Shown here piece after piece: positions 1 through 7,121 of a stretch of DNA of 64,000 bases. The notes under the pieces were generated by a model. That model was not told where the DNA came from. It worked only from the letters and a program-made list of their open reading frames with translations, and made no database searches. Source of the DNA: Oscillospiraceae bacterium (GTDB taxonomy: Bacteria; Bacillota; Clostridia; Oscillospirales; Oscillospiraceae); assembly GCA_015068495.1 (NCBI GenBank), contig SVKL01000004.1:1-64000 (forward strand), given 5' to 3'. A program made the position numbers and the translations under genes. Within the stretch, counting starts at the first letter, position 1. Every line of letters begins with the position of its first letter.

Positions 1-179
1 AGACTATACTGGGATATTCCCTTTCTTTGCATTGTTTCCCACATTGGGCTATAATCCAGCACAGTCTTCACCACCCTTTCCTAATAATTATTATAGGCAA
101 AAATAGTGAAATACAGTATTGTGGAGTTGTTCACAATGTGGTATATTTAGTTTAATCTTACATCAAGGAGAATATCTTT
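1..179. other. window edge and upstream region of the first gene
   Basis: No gene can be called with confidence here. Short open stretches run in from the window edge in the plus frames and end at about 54, 107 and 155, but none gives a recognisable protein end. The right half is AT rich and carries the promoter and ribosome binding site of the gene at 180. A short inverted repeat (ATTGTG, 8-base gap, CACAAT) at about 118-137 overlaps that promoter. Confidence 0.4.
119..147 (+). promoter_or_regulatory. putative sigma-A promoter of the small gene at 180
   Basis: TTGTGG, a 17-base spacer and TATATT fit a housekeeping promoter and sit about 33 bases before the start codon. The inverted repeat ATTGTG/CACAAT overlaps the -35 and the spacer, so an operator is possible. 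This was read from the sequence only. Confidence 0.45.
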
Positions 180-416
180 ATGAAAAGGTACTTAGAGGAT
201 CTGTGTAATGCGGTGGATATTGATAAGGTGACAGACTTGGATTTGCTGGCTTTGTCTGAGCAATGCGCCATACTGGAAGAGCAGGTATATGCTATGTTAG
301 ACCGGCTTTCCTATGGGGATCAGGCGCTTTTGCAGGACTACATCACCACTCGAAACGATTTGGAATGTGAAGCCCTTAACGCTGCCTTGCGCTGGGGTAT
401 GCAACACCCTAAATAA
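180..416 (+). CDS. small hypothetical protein (78 aa)
   Basis: A 78-residue acidic, helix-rich protein that I cannot place in a characterised family. It starts at ATG after an AAGGAG site seven to ten bases upstream, has its own promoter-like sequence, and ends before a palindromic repeat block and a terminator, so it looks like a monocistronic real gene. It has no signal peptide, membrane segment or cysteine motif. The leucine- and glutamate-rich pattern (residues about 15-60) suggests a small helical bundle. Similar short proteins occur in Clostridia, but I can propose no function. Confidence 0.65.
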   Translation: MKRYLEDLCNAVDIDKVTDLDLLALSEQCAILEEQVYAMLDRLSYGDQALLQDYITTRNDLECEALNAALRWGMQHPK

Positions 417-421
417 CAATC

Positions 422-558
422 GTAGGGGAGGCGTTTCGCCTCCCTCGGGACGGGAAACCCGTCCCCTACAAAACCGTGGTGGCTGCTTGTTGGGCGGGGC
501 CTTGGTCCCGCCGCGTCCTTTTGCTTTCGTTTCCGGCGGGAGTAAACCCCCGCCCTAC
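422..558. repeat. GTAGGGG...CCCTAC modular palindromic repeat, copy 1
   Basis: This block opens with GTAGGGG, closes with CCCTAC and contains four consecutive GC-rich hairpins: GAGGCG/CGCCTC, GACGGG/CCCGTC, GCGGG/CCCGC and GGCGGG/CCCGCC. Related blocks occur at four other intergenic places in the window (4611, 9203, 14687-14813, 41159). It does not encode a protein. The open frame through it simply reflects the GC-rich repeats. Confidence 0.75.
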
Positions 559-559
559 A

Positions 560-596
560 GAAAACCCCGCTCCTCTTTCCGAGAAGCGGGGTTTTT
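560..596. terminator. bidirectional intrinsic terminator of ppdK and the small gene
   Basis: AAAACCCCGCT pairs with AGCGGGGTTTTT around an imperfect loop. It ends 11 bases past the ppdK stop codon on the minus strand and also follows the plus-strand small gene, with a T run on both sides. Confidence 0.85.
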
Positions 597-606
597 GGTT
601 TAACGC

Positions 607-3231
607 TTAGCCCTTGATGGCAGCCTGGGCGGCAGCCAGACGGGCAATGGGAACACGGAAGGGGCTGCAGGACACGTAGTCCAGACCAACCTTGTGGCAG
701 AACTCAACAGAGTTGGGGTCGCCGCCGTGCTCACCGCAGATACCGTAGTGCAGCTTGTTGCCGGTAGCCTTAGCCTTGGCAACAGCCATCTCCATCAGCA
801 TACCAACACCGGTCTGATCCAGCTTTGCAAAGGGATCGTTCTCGTAGATCTTGGTGTCGTAGTAAGCGTTCAGGAACTTGCCGGCATCGTCACGGGAGAA
901 GCCGAAGGTCATCTGCGTCAGGTCGTTAGTACCGAAGCAGAAGAACTGAGCTTCCTTGGCAATCTCGTCAGCGGTCAGGCAGGCACGGGGAATCTCGATC
1001 ATAGTACCAACCTCGTACTTCAGCTCCACGCCGGCAGCGGCGATTTCAGCGTCAGCGGTCTTCACCACAACGTCCTTAACGAACTTCAGTTCCTTTACGT
1101 CGCCAACCAGAGGAATCATAATCTCGGGAACGTTATTCCACTCGGGGTGATTCTTCTTAGTGGTAATGGCAGCGCGGATAACAGCCTTGGTCTGCATTGC
1201 AGCGATTTCGGGGTAGGTAACAGACAGACGGCAGCCACGGTGACCCATCATGGGGTTGAACTCGTGCAGGGATGCAATGATATCCTTAATCTGCTGAACG
1301 GTCTTGCCCTTGGTGGCAGCCAGCGCAGCAATGTCTTCCTCAGTGGTGGGAACAAACTCGTGCAGAGGGGGATCCAAGAAACGGATACATACAGGGTTGC
1401 CCTCCATAGCCTCGTACAGGCCCTCGAAGTCAGCCTGCTGCATAGGCAGAATCTTAGCAAGTGCAGCCTCACGCTCCTCGGCAGTGTCGGAGCAGATCAT
1501 CTCACGGAAGGGTCCGATACGGCCATCCTCGAAGAACATATGCTCGGTACGGCACAGGCCGATGCCTTCTGCGCCCAGCTCGCGAGCCTTCTTGGCATCA
1601 CGGGGGGAGTCAGCGTTGGTACGAACCTTCAAGGTGCGGTACTTGTCAGCCCAAGCCATAATGCGGCCGAACTCACCGGCAATCTCAGCGTCCTTGGTCT
1701 CAATCAGGCCGGCGTAGATGTTACCGGTAGAGCCATCCAAGCTCAGCTCGTCACCCTCGTGGAAGGTCTTGCCGCCCAAGGTGAACACCTTGTTCTCCTC
1801 GTCCATATTGATTTCGGTGCAGCCGGAAACACAGCAGGTACCCATACCGCGGGCAACAACCGCTGCGTGGGAGGTCATACCGCCACGGACGGTCAGAATG
1901 CCCTGTGCGGCCATCATACCCTCGATATCCTCGGGGGAAGTTTCCAAACGAACCAGAACAACCTTCTCGCCGCGGGCAGCCCATTCCTTAGCGTCCTCAG
2001 CGGTGAACACGATCTTACCGGCAGCTGCGCCGGGGGAAGCAGGCAGAGCCTTACCCACGGGGGTAGCAGCCTTCAGAGCCTTGGTGTCGAACTGGGGATG
2101 CAGCAGGGTGTCCAGATTACGGGGATCGATCATAGCAACAGCCTTCTTCTCGTCGATCATACCCTCGTCAACCAAATCGCAGGCGATCTTCAGCGCAGCG
2201 GGAGCGGTACGCTTACCGTTACGGGTCTGCAGCATATACAGCTTGCCGTTTTCCACGGTGAACTCCATATCCTGCATATCGCGGTAGTGGTCTTCCAAAA
2301 TTGCGCAGACCTTCTGGAACTGAGCAAATGCCTCGGGGAACTTGTCAGCCATCTCGGAGATGGGCATAGGTGTACGGACACCTGCAACCACGTCTTCGCC
2401 CTGTGCGTTGGTCAGGAACTCGCCCATCAGACCCTTAGCGCCGGTGGCGGGGTCACGGGTAAATGCAACGCCGGTGCCGCAGTCGTCGCCCATATTACCA
2501 AAGGCCATAGACTGGACGTTAACGGCAGTACCCCAAGAGTAGGGAATGTCGTTCTCACGGCGGTAAACGTTAGCACGGGGGTTGTCCCAAGAACGGAACA
2601 CAGCCTTAACTGCGCCCATCAGCTGCTCAACAGGATCGGAGGGGAAGTCGCTGCCGATCTTAGCCTTGTACTCGGCCTTGAACTGATTTGCCAGCTCCTT
2701 CAGGTCGTCAGCGGTCAGCTCAACGTCCTGAGTAACACCCTTCTTTTCTTTCATTTCGTCGATGAGCACCTCAAAGTACTTCTTACCGACTTCCATAACC
2801 ACGTCGGAGTACATCTGAATGAAACGGCGGTAGCAGTCGTATGCCCAACGGGGGTTGCCGGACTTGGTAGCCAGCACCTCAACAACCTCTTCGTTCAGAC
2901 CCAGATTCAAAATGGTGTCCATCATACCGGGCATAGAAGCACGGGCGCCGGAACGGACGGAGACCAGCAGAGGATTCTCCTTATCACCGAACTTCTTACC
3001 GGTGATTTCTTCCAGCTTCTTTACGTACTCCATAATTTCAGCCTGAATGCTGTCGTTAATTTTACGGCCGTCCTCATAATACTGGGTACAAGCCTCGGTA
3101 GAAATTGTAAAGCCCTGAGGAACAGGCAGACCGATATTGGTCATTTCCGCCAGGTTAGCGCCCTTACCACCCAACAGCTCCCGCATAGAGCCATTGCCTT
3201 CGGTAAACAGATAAACATACTTGTGAGACAT
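607..3231 (-). CDS. ppdK: pyruvate, phosphate dikinase
   Basis: Interconverts pyruvate, ATP and Pi with phosphoenolpyruvate, AMP and PPi in the cytoplasm. In anaerobic Clostridia it often acts in the glycolytic direction. The protein is 874 residues, the family's usual length. The N-terminal ATP-grasp part carries GGKGANLAEM, the swivelling phosphohistidine domain carries GGMTSHAAVV with the catalytic histidine near residue 455, and the C-terminal PEP-binding barrel carries CGEHGGDP with the catalytic cysteine near 830. The start is MSHKYVY, which has GGAG just upstream; the open frame extends 16 codons further without a good site. It is monocistronic, between its own promoter and a terminator. 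Confidence 0.97.
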   Translation of the reverse strand: MSHKYVYLFTEGNGSMRELLGGKGANLAEMTNIGLPVPQGFTISTEACTQYYEDGRKINDSIQAEIMEYVKKLEEITGKKFGDKENPLLVSVRSGARASMPGMMDTILNLGLNEEVVEVLATKSGNPRWAYDCYRRFIQMYSDVVMEVGKKYFEVLIDEMKEKKGVTQDVELTADDLKELANQFKAEYKAKIGSDFPSDPVEQLMGAVKAVFRSWDNPRANVYRRENDIPYSWGTAVNVQSMAFGNMGDDCGTGVAFTRDPATGAKGLMGEFLTNAQGEDVVAGVRTPMPISEMADKFPEAFAQFQKVCAILEDHYRDMQDMEFTVENGKLYMLQTRNGKRTAPAALKIACDLVDEGMIDEKKAVAMIDPRNLDTLLHPQFDTKALKAATPVGKALPASPGAAAGKIVFTAEDAKEWAARGEKVVLVRLETSPEDIEGMMAAQGILTVRGGMTSHAAVVARGMGTCCVSGCTEINMDEENKVFTLGGKTFHEGDELSLDGSTGNIYAGLIETKDAEIAGEFGRIMAWADKYRTLKVRTNADSPRDAKKARELGAEGIGLCRTEHMFFEDGRIGPFREMICSDTAEEREAALAKILPMQQADFEGLYEAMEGNPVCIRFLDPPLHEFVPTTEEDIAALAATKGKTVQQIKDIIASLHEFNPMMGHRGCRLSVTYPEIAAMQTKAVIRAAITTKKNHPEWNNVPEIMIPLVGDVKELKFVKDVVVKTADAEIAAAGVELKYEVGTMIEIPRACLTADEIAKEAQFFCFGTNDLTQMTFGFSRDDAGKFLNAYYDTKIYENDPFAKLDQTGVGMLMEMAVAKAKATGNKLHYGICGEHGGDPNSVEFCHKVGLDYVSCSPFRVPIARLAAAQAAIKG

Positions 3232-3309
3232 CGAATTTCTCCTTTCATTTGTAGGCAATGCCATTGCCTTTTTCTTCATTTTTTGCAGATTTTCTATTTA
3301 TGCCGAGAT

Positions 3310-3338
3310 AGTATAGCACAATATTTATAAAAAGTAAA
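3310..3338 (-). promoter_or_regulatory. putative sigma-A promoter of ppdK
   Basis: On the minus strand TTTACT, a 17-base spacer and TATACT lie about 80 bases before the ppdK start. The intervening leader is AT rich. This is a strong match to the housekeeping consensus. Confidence 0.7.
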
Positions 3339-3385
3339 CCTTTTTCAGCGAAAAATGCAAATTTTTCCCTTTTTTGTGCAACAAT

Positions 3386-3417
3386 AAAAAAATCTGCCCT
3401 CAGCGGGCAGATTTTTT
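3386..3417. terminator. intrinsic terminator of lexA
   Basis: AATCTGCCC and GGGCAGATT form a hairpin flanked by A and T runs, immediately after the lexA stop codon on the minus strand. Confidence 0.88.
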
Positions 3418-3418
3418 C

Positions 3419-3997
3419 TCAGTATTCTCTTACCACGGCTTTTACAAGGCCAATCAGTTCTGCCTCTGCGCCGTCAATGGGGCTGTAGGCATCATTCTCC
3501 GGCATCAGCCAGATTTCTCCGTTGCGCCGGCGCAGCCGCTTGACCGTAGCCTCGTCGCCGATTCTGGCAACCACAATCTGTCCGTCATCTGCGCTCTGCT
3601 GGGGACGCACAACCACCATATCCCCCTCTAAAATGCCTGCGTTTATCATACTGTCGCCCCGCACCCGGAGAGCAAAGCACTGGGGGTCACCGTCCCACGA
3701 AATGGTCCCCTCCTGATTCTCCAATGCCAAAATCGGCATACCTGCCGTTACCACACCCACCACGGGAATTTGGCCGGGGCGTTGGGCAGTGACAATGGCA
3801 CGTTTCCGTCCCTTTGCGCCGGGGGAGAGCAAAAGTCCCTTCTCCTGCAGCTGCTGCAAATGATAGCTGACGGAAGCAGTGGAACGAAGCCCCACAGCCG
3901 CGCCAATCTCCCGCACCGAGGGAGCAAAGCCGTTTTCCTGCACAAATTGATTCACAAAGTCCAAAATCAGTTGCGCCTTATTGCTGGTTCTGGGCAT
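3419..3997 (-). CDS. lexA: LexA repressor
   Basis: SOS response repressor that cleaves itself when RecA is activated. The 192-residue protein has an N-terminal winged helix (about 1-65, with the recognition region STASVSYHL) and a C-terminal S24 peptidase domain. The scissile Ala85-Gly86 pair (TAG), catalytic Ser116 (RGDSM) and Lys153 (TVKRL) are all present, so it should be cleavable. The ATG was chosen because AAGGAGG lies eight bases upstream; the open frame runs another 64 codons with no fitting start. A LexA-box-like palindrome sits in its promoter, consistent with autoregulation. Confidence 0.96.
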   Translation of the reverse strand: MPRTSNKAQLILDFVNQFVQENGFAPSVREIGAAVGLRSTASVSYHLQQLQEKGLLLSPGAKGRKRAIVTAQRPGQIPVVGVVTAGMPILALENQEGTISWDGDPQCFALRVRGDSMINAGILEGDMVVVRPQQSADDGQIVVARIGDEATVKRLRRRNGEIWLMPENDAYSPIDGAEAELIGLVKAVVREY

Positions 3998-4025
3998 AAC
4001 CGTTCCTCCTTTTCGTCTTTTCTTT

Positions 4026-4043
4026 ATTCTAGCACATATGTCC
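4026..4043 (-). promoter_or_regulatory. lexA promoter -10 with LexA-box-like palindrome
   Basis: On the minus strand the sequence CGGACATATGTGCT (about 4031-4044) differs at three of 14 positions from the Bacillus-type LexA box CGAACATATGTTCG, and directly abuts a TAGAAT -10 element (4026-4031). No good -35 is visible. The placement between -35 and -10 suits repression. The box also lies about 100 bases upstream of the divergent ferritin-like gene. Confidence 0.5.
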
Positions 4044-4147
4044 GAAAAAGAGAAGTAAAATTTTTGCTTTTTGCCGGCAATTTTTACGAAATTTCGCAGG
4101 CGCTGCGCAATATACTGATTATGAATAAGAAAAAAGGAAGGGATAGT

Positions 4148-4606
4148 ATGGACACCTACGACAAGGCAAAGGCTGCCCGTGTCTGGCAACGGGTGCAGGG
4201 AGCGGTGGCTACAAACCCCACGCAGGGGTTACCGGGCTTAATTGCGGAGGAATGGACTGACGCAGCAATTTATCTGGCGCTTTCCCGGCGGGTACCGGGC
4301 AACGGAGGCATGATTCTGAAGAAAATAGGGCAGGAAGAGCAGGCGCATATGGCCTGTTTGAAGGGGATTTACACCCTGCAGGGCACCGGCCGTCCGGACA
4401 TTCCCTCTCCCCCACCTGTGGAAAGAGCCCCCGTGGGCGTTATGCTGCGCCGCTGTTATGGGCGGGAGATGCGATGTCTTGCCCAGTATGAGGCCAGAGC
4501 AAACGACCCGGAATACGGGCAGATTTTTGCCCGTATGGCCCAGCAGGAGCGGGAGCATTGTCGGCAGATTTTAGAGCTGCTGGGCAGCTTGCCACAGGAT
4601 AAATGA
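4148..4606 (+). CDS. ferritin-like (rubrerythrin-type) diiron protein without rubredoxin domain
   Basis: A 152-residue four-helix ferritin-like protein, probably a peroxide or oxygen defence or iron-handling diiron protein. Both iron-binding ExxH pairs are visible, E64-x-x-H67 and E134-x-x-H137, together with the expected helix glutamates E34/E35 and E107 or E115. It lacks the C-terminal rubredoxin CxxC pairs of true rubrerythrin, so it would need an external electron donor if it is a peroxidase. The start ATG follows AAGGAAG by seven bases. It is divergent from lexA and single, ending at a terminator inside a repeat block. The exact activity is inference. Confidence 0.8.
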   Translation: MDTYDKAKAARVWQRVQGAVATNPTQGLPGLIAEEWTDAAIYLALSRRVPGNGGMILKKIGQEEQAHMACLKGIYTLQGTGRPDIPSPPPVERAPVGVMLRRCYGREMRCLAQYEARANDPEYGQIFARMAQQEREHCRQILELLGSLPQDK

Positions 4607-4610
4607 TTGT

Positions 4611-4714
4611 GTAGGGACCGGCGTCCCCGACGGTCCAAATTTCCTGCAAAATATGCAAAAAACCGCCCCGATTGGGGCGGTTTTCTTTTGGACTGTCCGG
4701 AGGCCAGTCCCTAC
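4611..4714. repeat. GTAGGG...CCCTAC modular palindromic repeat, copy 2
   Basis: Begins GTAGGGACC and ends CAGTCCCTAC. Each end forms its own hairpin (GGACCG/CGGTCC and GGACTG/CAGTCC), and a transcription terminator lies between them. It has the same outer ends as the blocks at 422, 9203, 14766 and 41159. Confidence 0.65.
4657..4689. terminator. bidirectional intrinsic terminator
   Basis: AAAACCGCCCC, a short ATT loop and GGGGCGGTTTT make a strong hairpin with flanking A and T runs, placed between the convergent ferritin-like and EF-G-like genes. Confidence 0.9.
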
Positions 4715-4721
4715 TTTTTCA

Positions 4722-6785
4722 TTAGTCGTCGTTCTTAGCCTCGTCGATAATCTTCTGCTGGCTTGCCTTGGGCACTTCCTCGTACCGGACAAATTCCAGA
4801 GTGAAGCTGCCGCGAGCCTGTGTCATAGCACGCAGGTCAATGGCGTAGTTGCCCATCTCAGCCATAGGCACTTCGGCCTCAACCACGGTGTTGCCGTCAG
4901 CATCCGGATTCATACCCAAAGGACGGCCGCGGCGCTTAGACAAATCGCCCATTACATCGCCCACGTAGGACTCGGGAACGGTAACTGCCAATGCGCCAAC
5001 CGGCTCCAGCAGAGTGGGCATTGCGTTGGGCATAGCTTCCTTGAATGCCAAGATAGCTGCCAGCTTAAATGCCATTTCGTTAGAGTCAACGGGGTGGTAA
5101 GAGCCATCATACAGAACAGCCTTCAGGCCAACCATCGGGTAGCCTGCCAAGGGGCCCTTCTGAACAGCTTCCTGCACGCCCTTTTCAACAGCGGGGTTGA
5201 AGTTCTTGGGAACAGCGCCGCCAACCACTTCTACGTCGAAAATCAGATCGTCGGTCTCGTCCTGAGGAGAGAAACGAATCCAAACATCACCGAACTGACC
5301 GGAGCCGCCGGTCTGCTTCTTATGACGGCCGTGGGCTTCCACGGTCTTCTTAATCTTCTCACGGAAAGCAACCTTTGCGGGGCTTAGCTCTGCATCCACA
5401 CCGAAACGGCTCTTCAGCTTGGAAACCAACACATCCAGATGCTGGTCGCCGGCGCCGGACAGCACCATCTGACGGGTCTCCGCGTTATTGACGATGGTGA
5501 AGGAGGGATCTTCCTCGTTCAGTCTTGCCAAGCCTGCAGCAACCTTTTCTTCCTGACCCTTGGTCTTGGGGCTGATGGCCTGAGAATAGCAGGGCTTTGC
5601 GTAAGGAATCTGCTTCAAGGAAACCACCTTACGGGGGTCACACAGGGTATCGCCGGTCTTTACCTTGTCCATCTTGCCGATGGCGCCGATATCGCCGCAG
5701 GACAGCACCTTGACTTCGGATGCCTTCTTGCCGCACATAGCATAGAGTCTGCCCAGCTTTTCGGTCTCGCCGGTACGGGCATTGACCAAGCTGGTATCGG
5801 AGGTAATCTCGCCGGAGAGAACCTTTACGTAGGAGTACTTGCCGTACTGGTCGGAAACTGTCTTGAATACGAAAGCGGAGGGCACGCCGCCGGGAGAAAC
5901 AACGAATTCCTCGGTGGTGCCGTCAGCCAAGGTTGCCTTGTGATAGTTGCCCTCGATGGGGTTGGGGAACAGGTCGATAATCTGATCCATCAGCATCAGG
6001 CTGCCCAGACAATTCACGCCGGAGCCACACAGAACGGGGAACAGGGTTCTGTCCAACACGCCCTTGTGCATACCCTTGATCATTTCGGCGTAGGTAAAGT
6101 CCTCGCCGCCGAAGAACTTATCCATAAATTCTTCGCTGGTTTCTGCAACCGCTTCCTTCAGTGCATCGTTGAACTCGGTAATCACGTCTTCCTTACCGTC
6201 GGGAACAGCGATTTCCACACGCTTCAGGTTCTGCATCTCATAGGCACGCTTATTCAGCACATCGATAATGCCGGTAACCTTGCGCTTGTCATCCCAAATG
6301 GGAACCACCAGCGGAGCAATCCGGTTGCCGTACTTCTCACGCAGGGCATTGAAGGTGCCGTTGTAGTCGGAGTTGTCCTCATCCACCTTGGAGATGTAGA
6401 TCATACAGGGCATATTCCGCTCTTGGCAGTACTTCCAAGCCTTCTCCATACCAACGGTAATGCCGTCCTTGGCAGCGCAGACAATGATTGCTGCGTCAGC
6501 AGCCCGCAGCGCTTCCATCGCAGCACCGGAGAAGTCGAAGCCGCCCGGGGTGTCCAGAATGTTCAGCTTGGTGTTCTTATAAACTAGAGGCACCAAAGAG
6601 GTAGAAATAGAAATATTACGGCGGATTTCCTCCGGATCGTAATCACAAACGGTGTTGCCGTCGGCATTTTTGCCCATACGGTCAATGGCACCGGTCATAA
6701 AAAGCAGACTTTCAGCCAGCGCGGTCTTACCGCTGCCACTGTGGCCGAGCAGGCAGATGTTACGAATTGCATTTGCTGTGTACAT
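4722..6785 (-). CDS. elongation factor G-like translational GTPase (EF-G paralogue)
   Basis: A 687-residue protein with the five-domain EF-G layout: an N-terminal GTPase, the beta-barrel domain II, and C-terminal domains III-V ending in a typical EF-G tail. The P-loop is GHSGSGKT (residues 14-21) rather than AHIDAGKTT of canonical EF-G. G3 is DTPG, and the G4 position reads SKVD instead of NKxD. These changes mark the EF-G-like paralogue group (EF-G2/FusA2 type), whose precise role is not settled. The start MYTANAI follows AAGGAG by nine bases. It is monocistronic with its own promoter. Confidence 0.88.
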   Translation of the reverse strand: MYTANAIRNICLLGHSGSGKTALAESLLFMTGAIDRMGKNADGNTVCDYDPEEIRRNISISTSLVPLVYKNTKLNILDTPGGFDFSGAAMEALRAADAAIIVCAAKDGITVGMEKAWKYCQERNMPCMIYISKVDEDNSDYNGTFNALREKYGNRIAPLVVPIWDDKRKVTGIIDVLNKRAYEMQNLKRVEIAVPDGKEDVITEFNDALKEAVAETSEEFMDKFFGGEDFTYAEMIKGMHKGVLDRTLFPVLCGSGVNCLGSLMLMDQIIDLFPNPIEGNYHKATLADGTTEEFVVSPGGVPSAFVFKTVSDQYGKYSYVKVLSGEITSDTSLVNARTGETEKLGRLYAMCGKKASEVKVLSCGDIGAIGKMDKVKTGDTLCDPRKVVSLKQIPYAKPCYSQAISPKTKGQEEKVAAGLARLNEEDPSFTIVNNAETRQMVLSGAGDQHLDVLVSKLKSRFGVDAELSPAKVAFREKIKKTVEAHGRHKKQTGGSGQFGDVWIRFSPQDETDDLIFDVEVVGGAVPKNFNPAVEKGVQEAVQKGPLAGYPMVGLKAVLYDGSYHPVDSNEMAFKLAAILAFKEAMPNAMPTLLEPVGALAVTVPESYVGDVMGDLSKRRGRPLGMNPDADGNTVVEAEVPMAEMGNYAIDLRAMTQARGSFTLEFVRYEEVPKASQQKIIDEAKNDD

Positions 6786-6804
6786 ATGTTCATTCTCCTT
6801 TCTT

Positions 6805-6935
6805 GGAAAGCGGCGCTTACCGCCGCAACACATACATTATACACGAAAGATTATTTGATTTCAATGGTTTTTTTGGTATTTTTGCAAAGAGCCTCTCGCC
6901 CTATTCAAAATAAACGAAAATAAGCGCCGCTTTCC
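6805..6935. repeat. 15-bp perfect inverted repeat flanking the EF-G-like promoter
   Basis: GGAAAGCGGCGCTTA at 6805-6819 and its exact reverse complement at 6921-6935 are separated by 101 bases that contain the promoter of the EF-G-like gene. The left arm overlaps a leader hairpin (GCGGCG/CGCCGC) just before the ribosome binding site. Confidence 0.7.
6836..6864 (-). promoter_or_regulatory. putative sigma-A promoter of the EF-G-like gene
   Basis: TTGAAA, a 17-base spacer and TATAAT on the minus strand lie about 50 bases before the start codon. This is a near-consensus match. Confidence 0.8.
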
Positions 6936-7080
6936 GTTCATATTGCATAAAAAGCAAAGCTGTCCCCCCCCCTTTTTACTTGCCTGCACAGCCCTCCGGC
7001 TGCCCCGCCGCCGGCAGAAAATTTTCCTGTTAATTTTTCTTAAAAAACTTGTAAACAGGGTAGAAGTAAGGAATGTTTTG
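6936..7080. other. intergenic stretch with a run of nine C and no gene
   Basis: The divergent intergenic region between the EF-G-like gene and the U32 peptidase spans 6786-7121. Apart from the two promoters and the inverted repeat it holds a C9 tract at about 6964 and a small GC hairpin near 6990-7015. I see no gene or known RNA here. Confidence 0.5.
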
Positions 7081-7089
7081 TGGTATAAT
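7081..7089 (+). promoter_or_regulatory. extended -10 promoter of the U32 peptidase gene
   Basis: TGGTATAAT is a full extended -10 element. No convincing -35 lies 17 bases upstream, as is usual for this class. Transcription would start near 7096, which excludes the upstream in-frame ATG at 7092 as the start codon. Confidence 0.7.
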
Positions 7090-7121
7090 GTTTGCAAGTA
7101 TACCATTTGGAGAGAGAAATT

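Noticed and set aside
313-603. 96-codon plus-strand frame over the first repeat block
   Set aside because: It consists of hairpin repeat sequence and the terminator, with no start signal of its own.
694-3330. Open frame of 878 codons on the plus strand opposite ppdK
   Set aside because: It is an antisense shadow. The minus strand encodes full-length, motif-complete pyruvate phosphate dikinase, and the plus frame has no ribosome binding site or recognisable domain.
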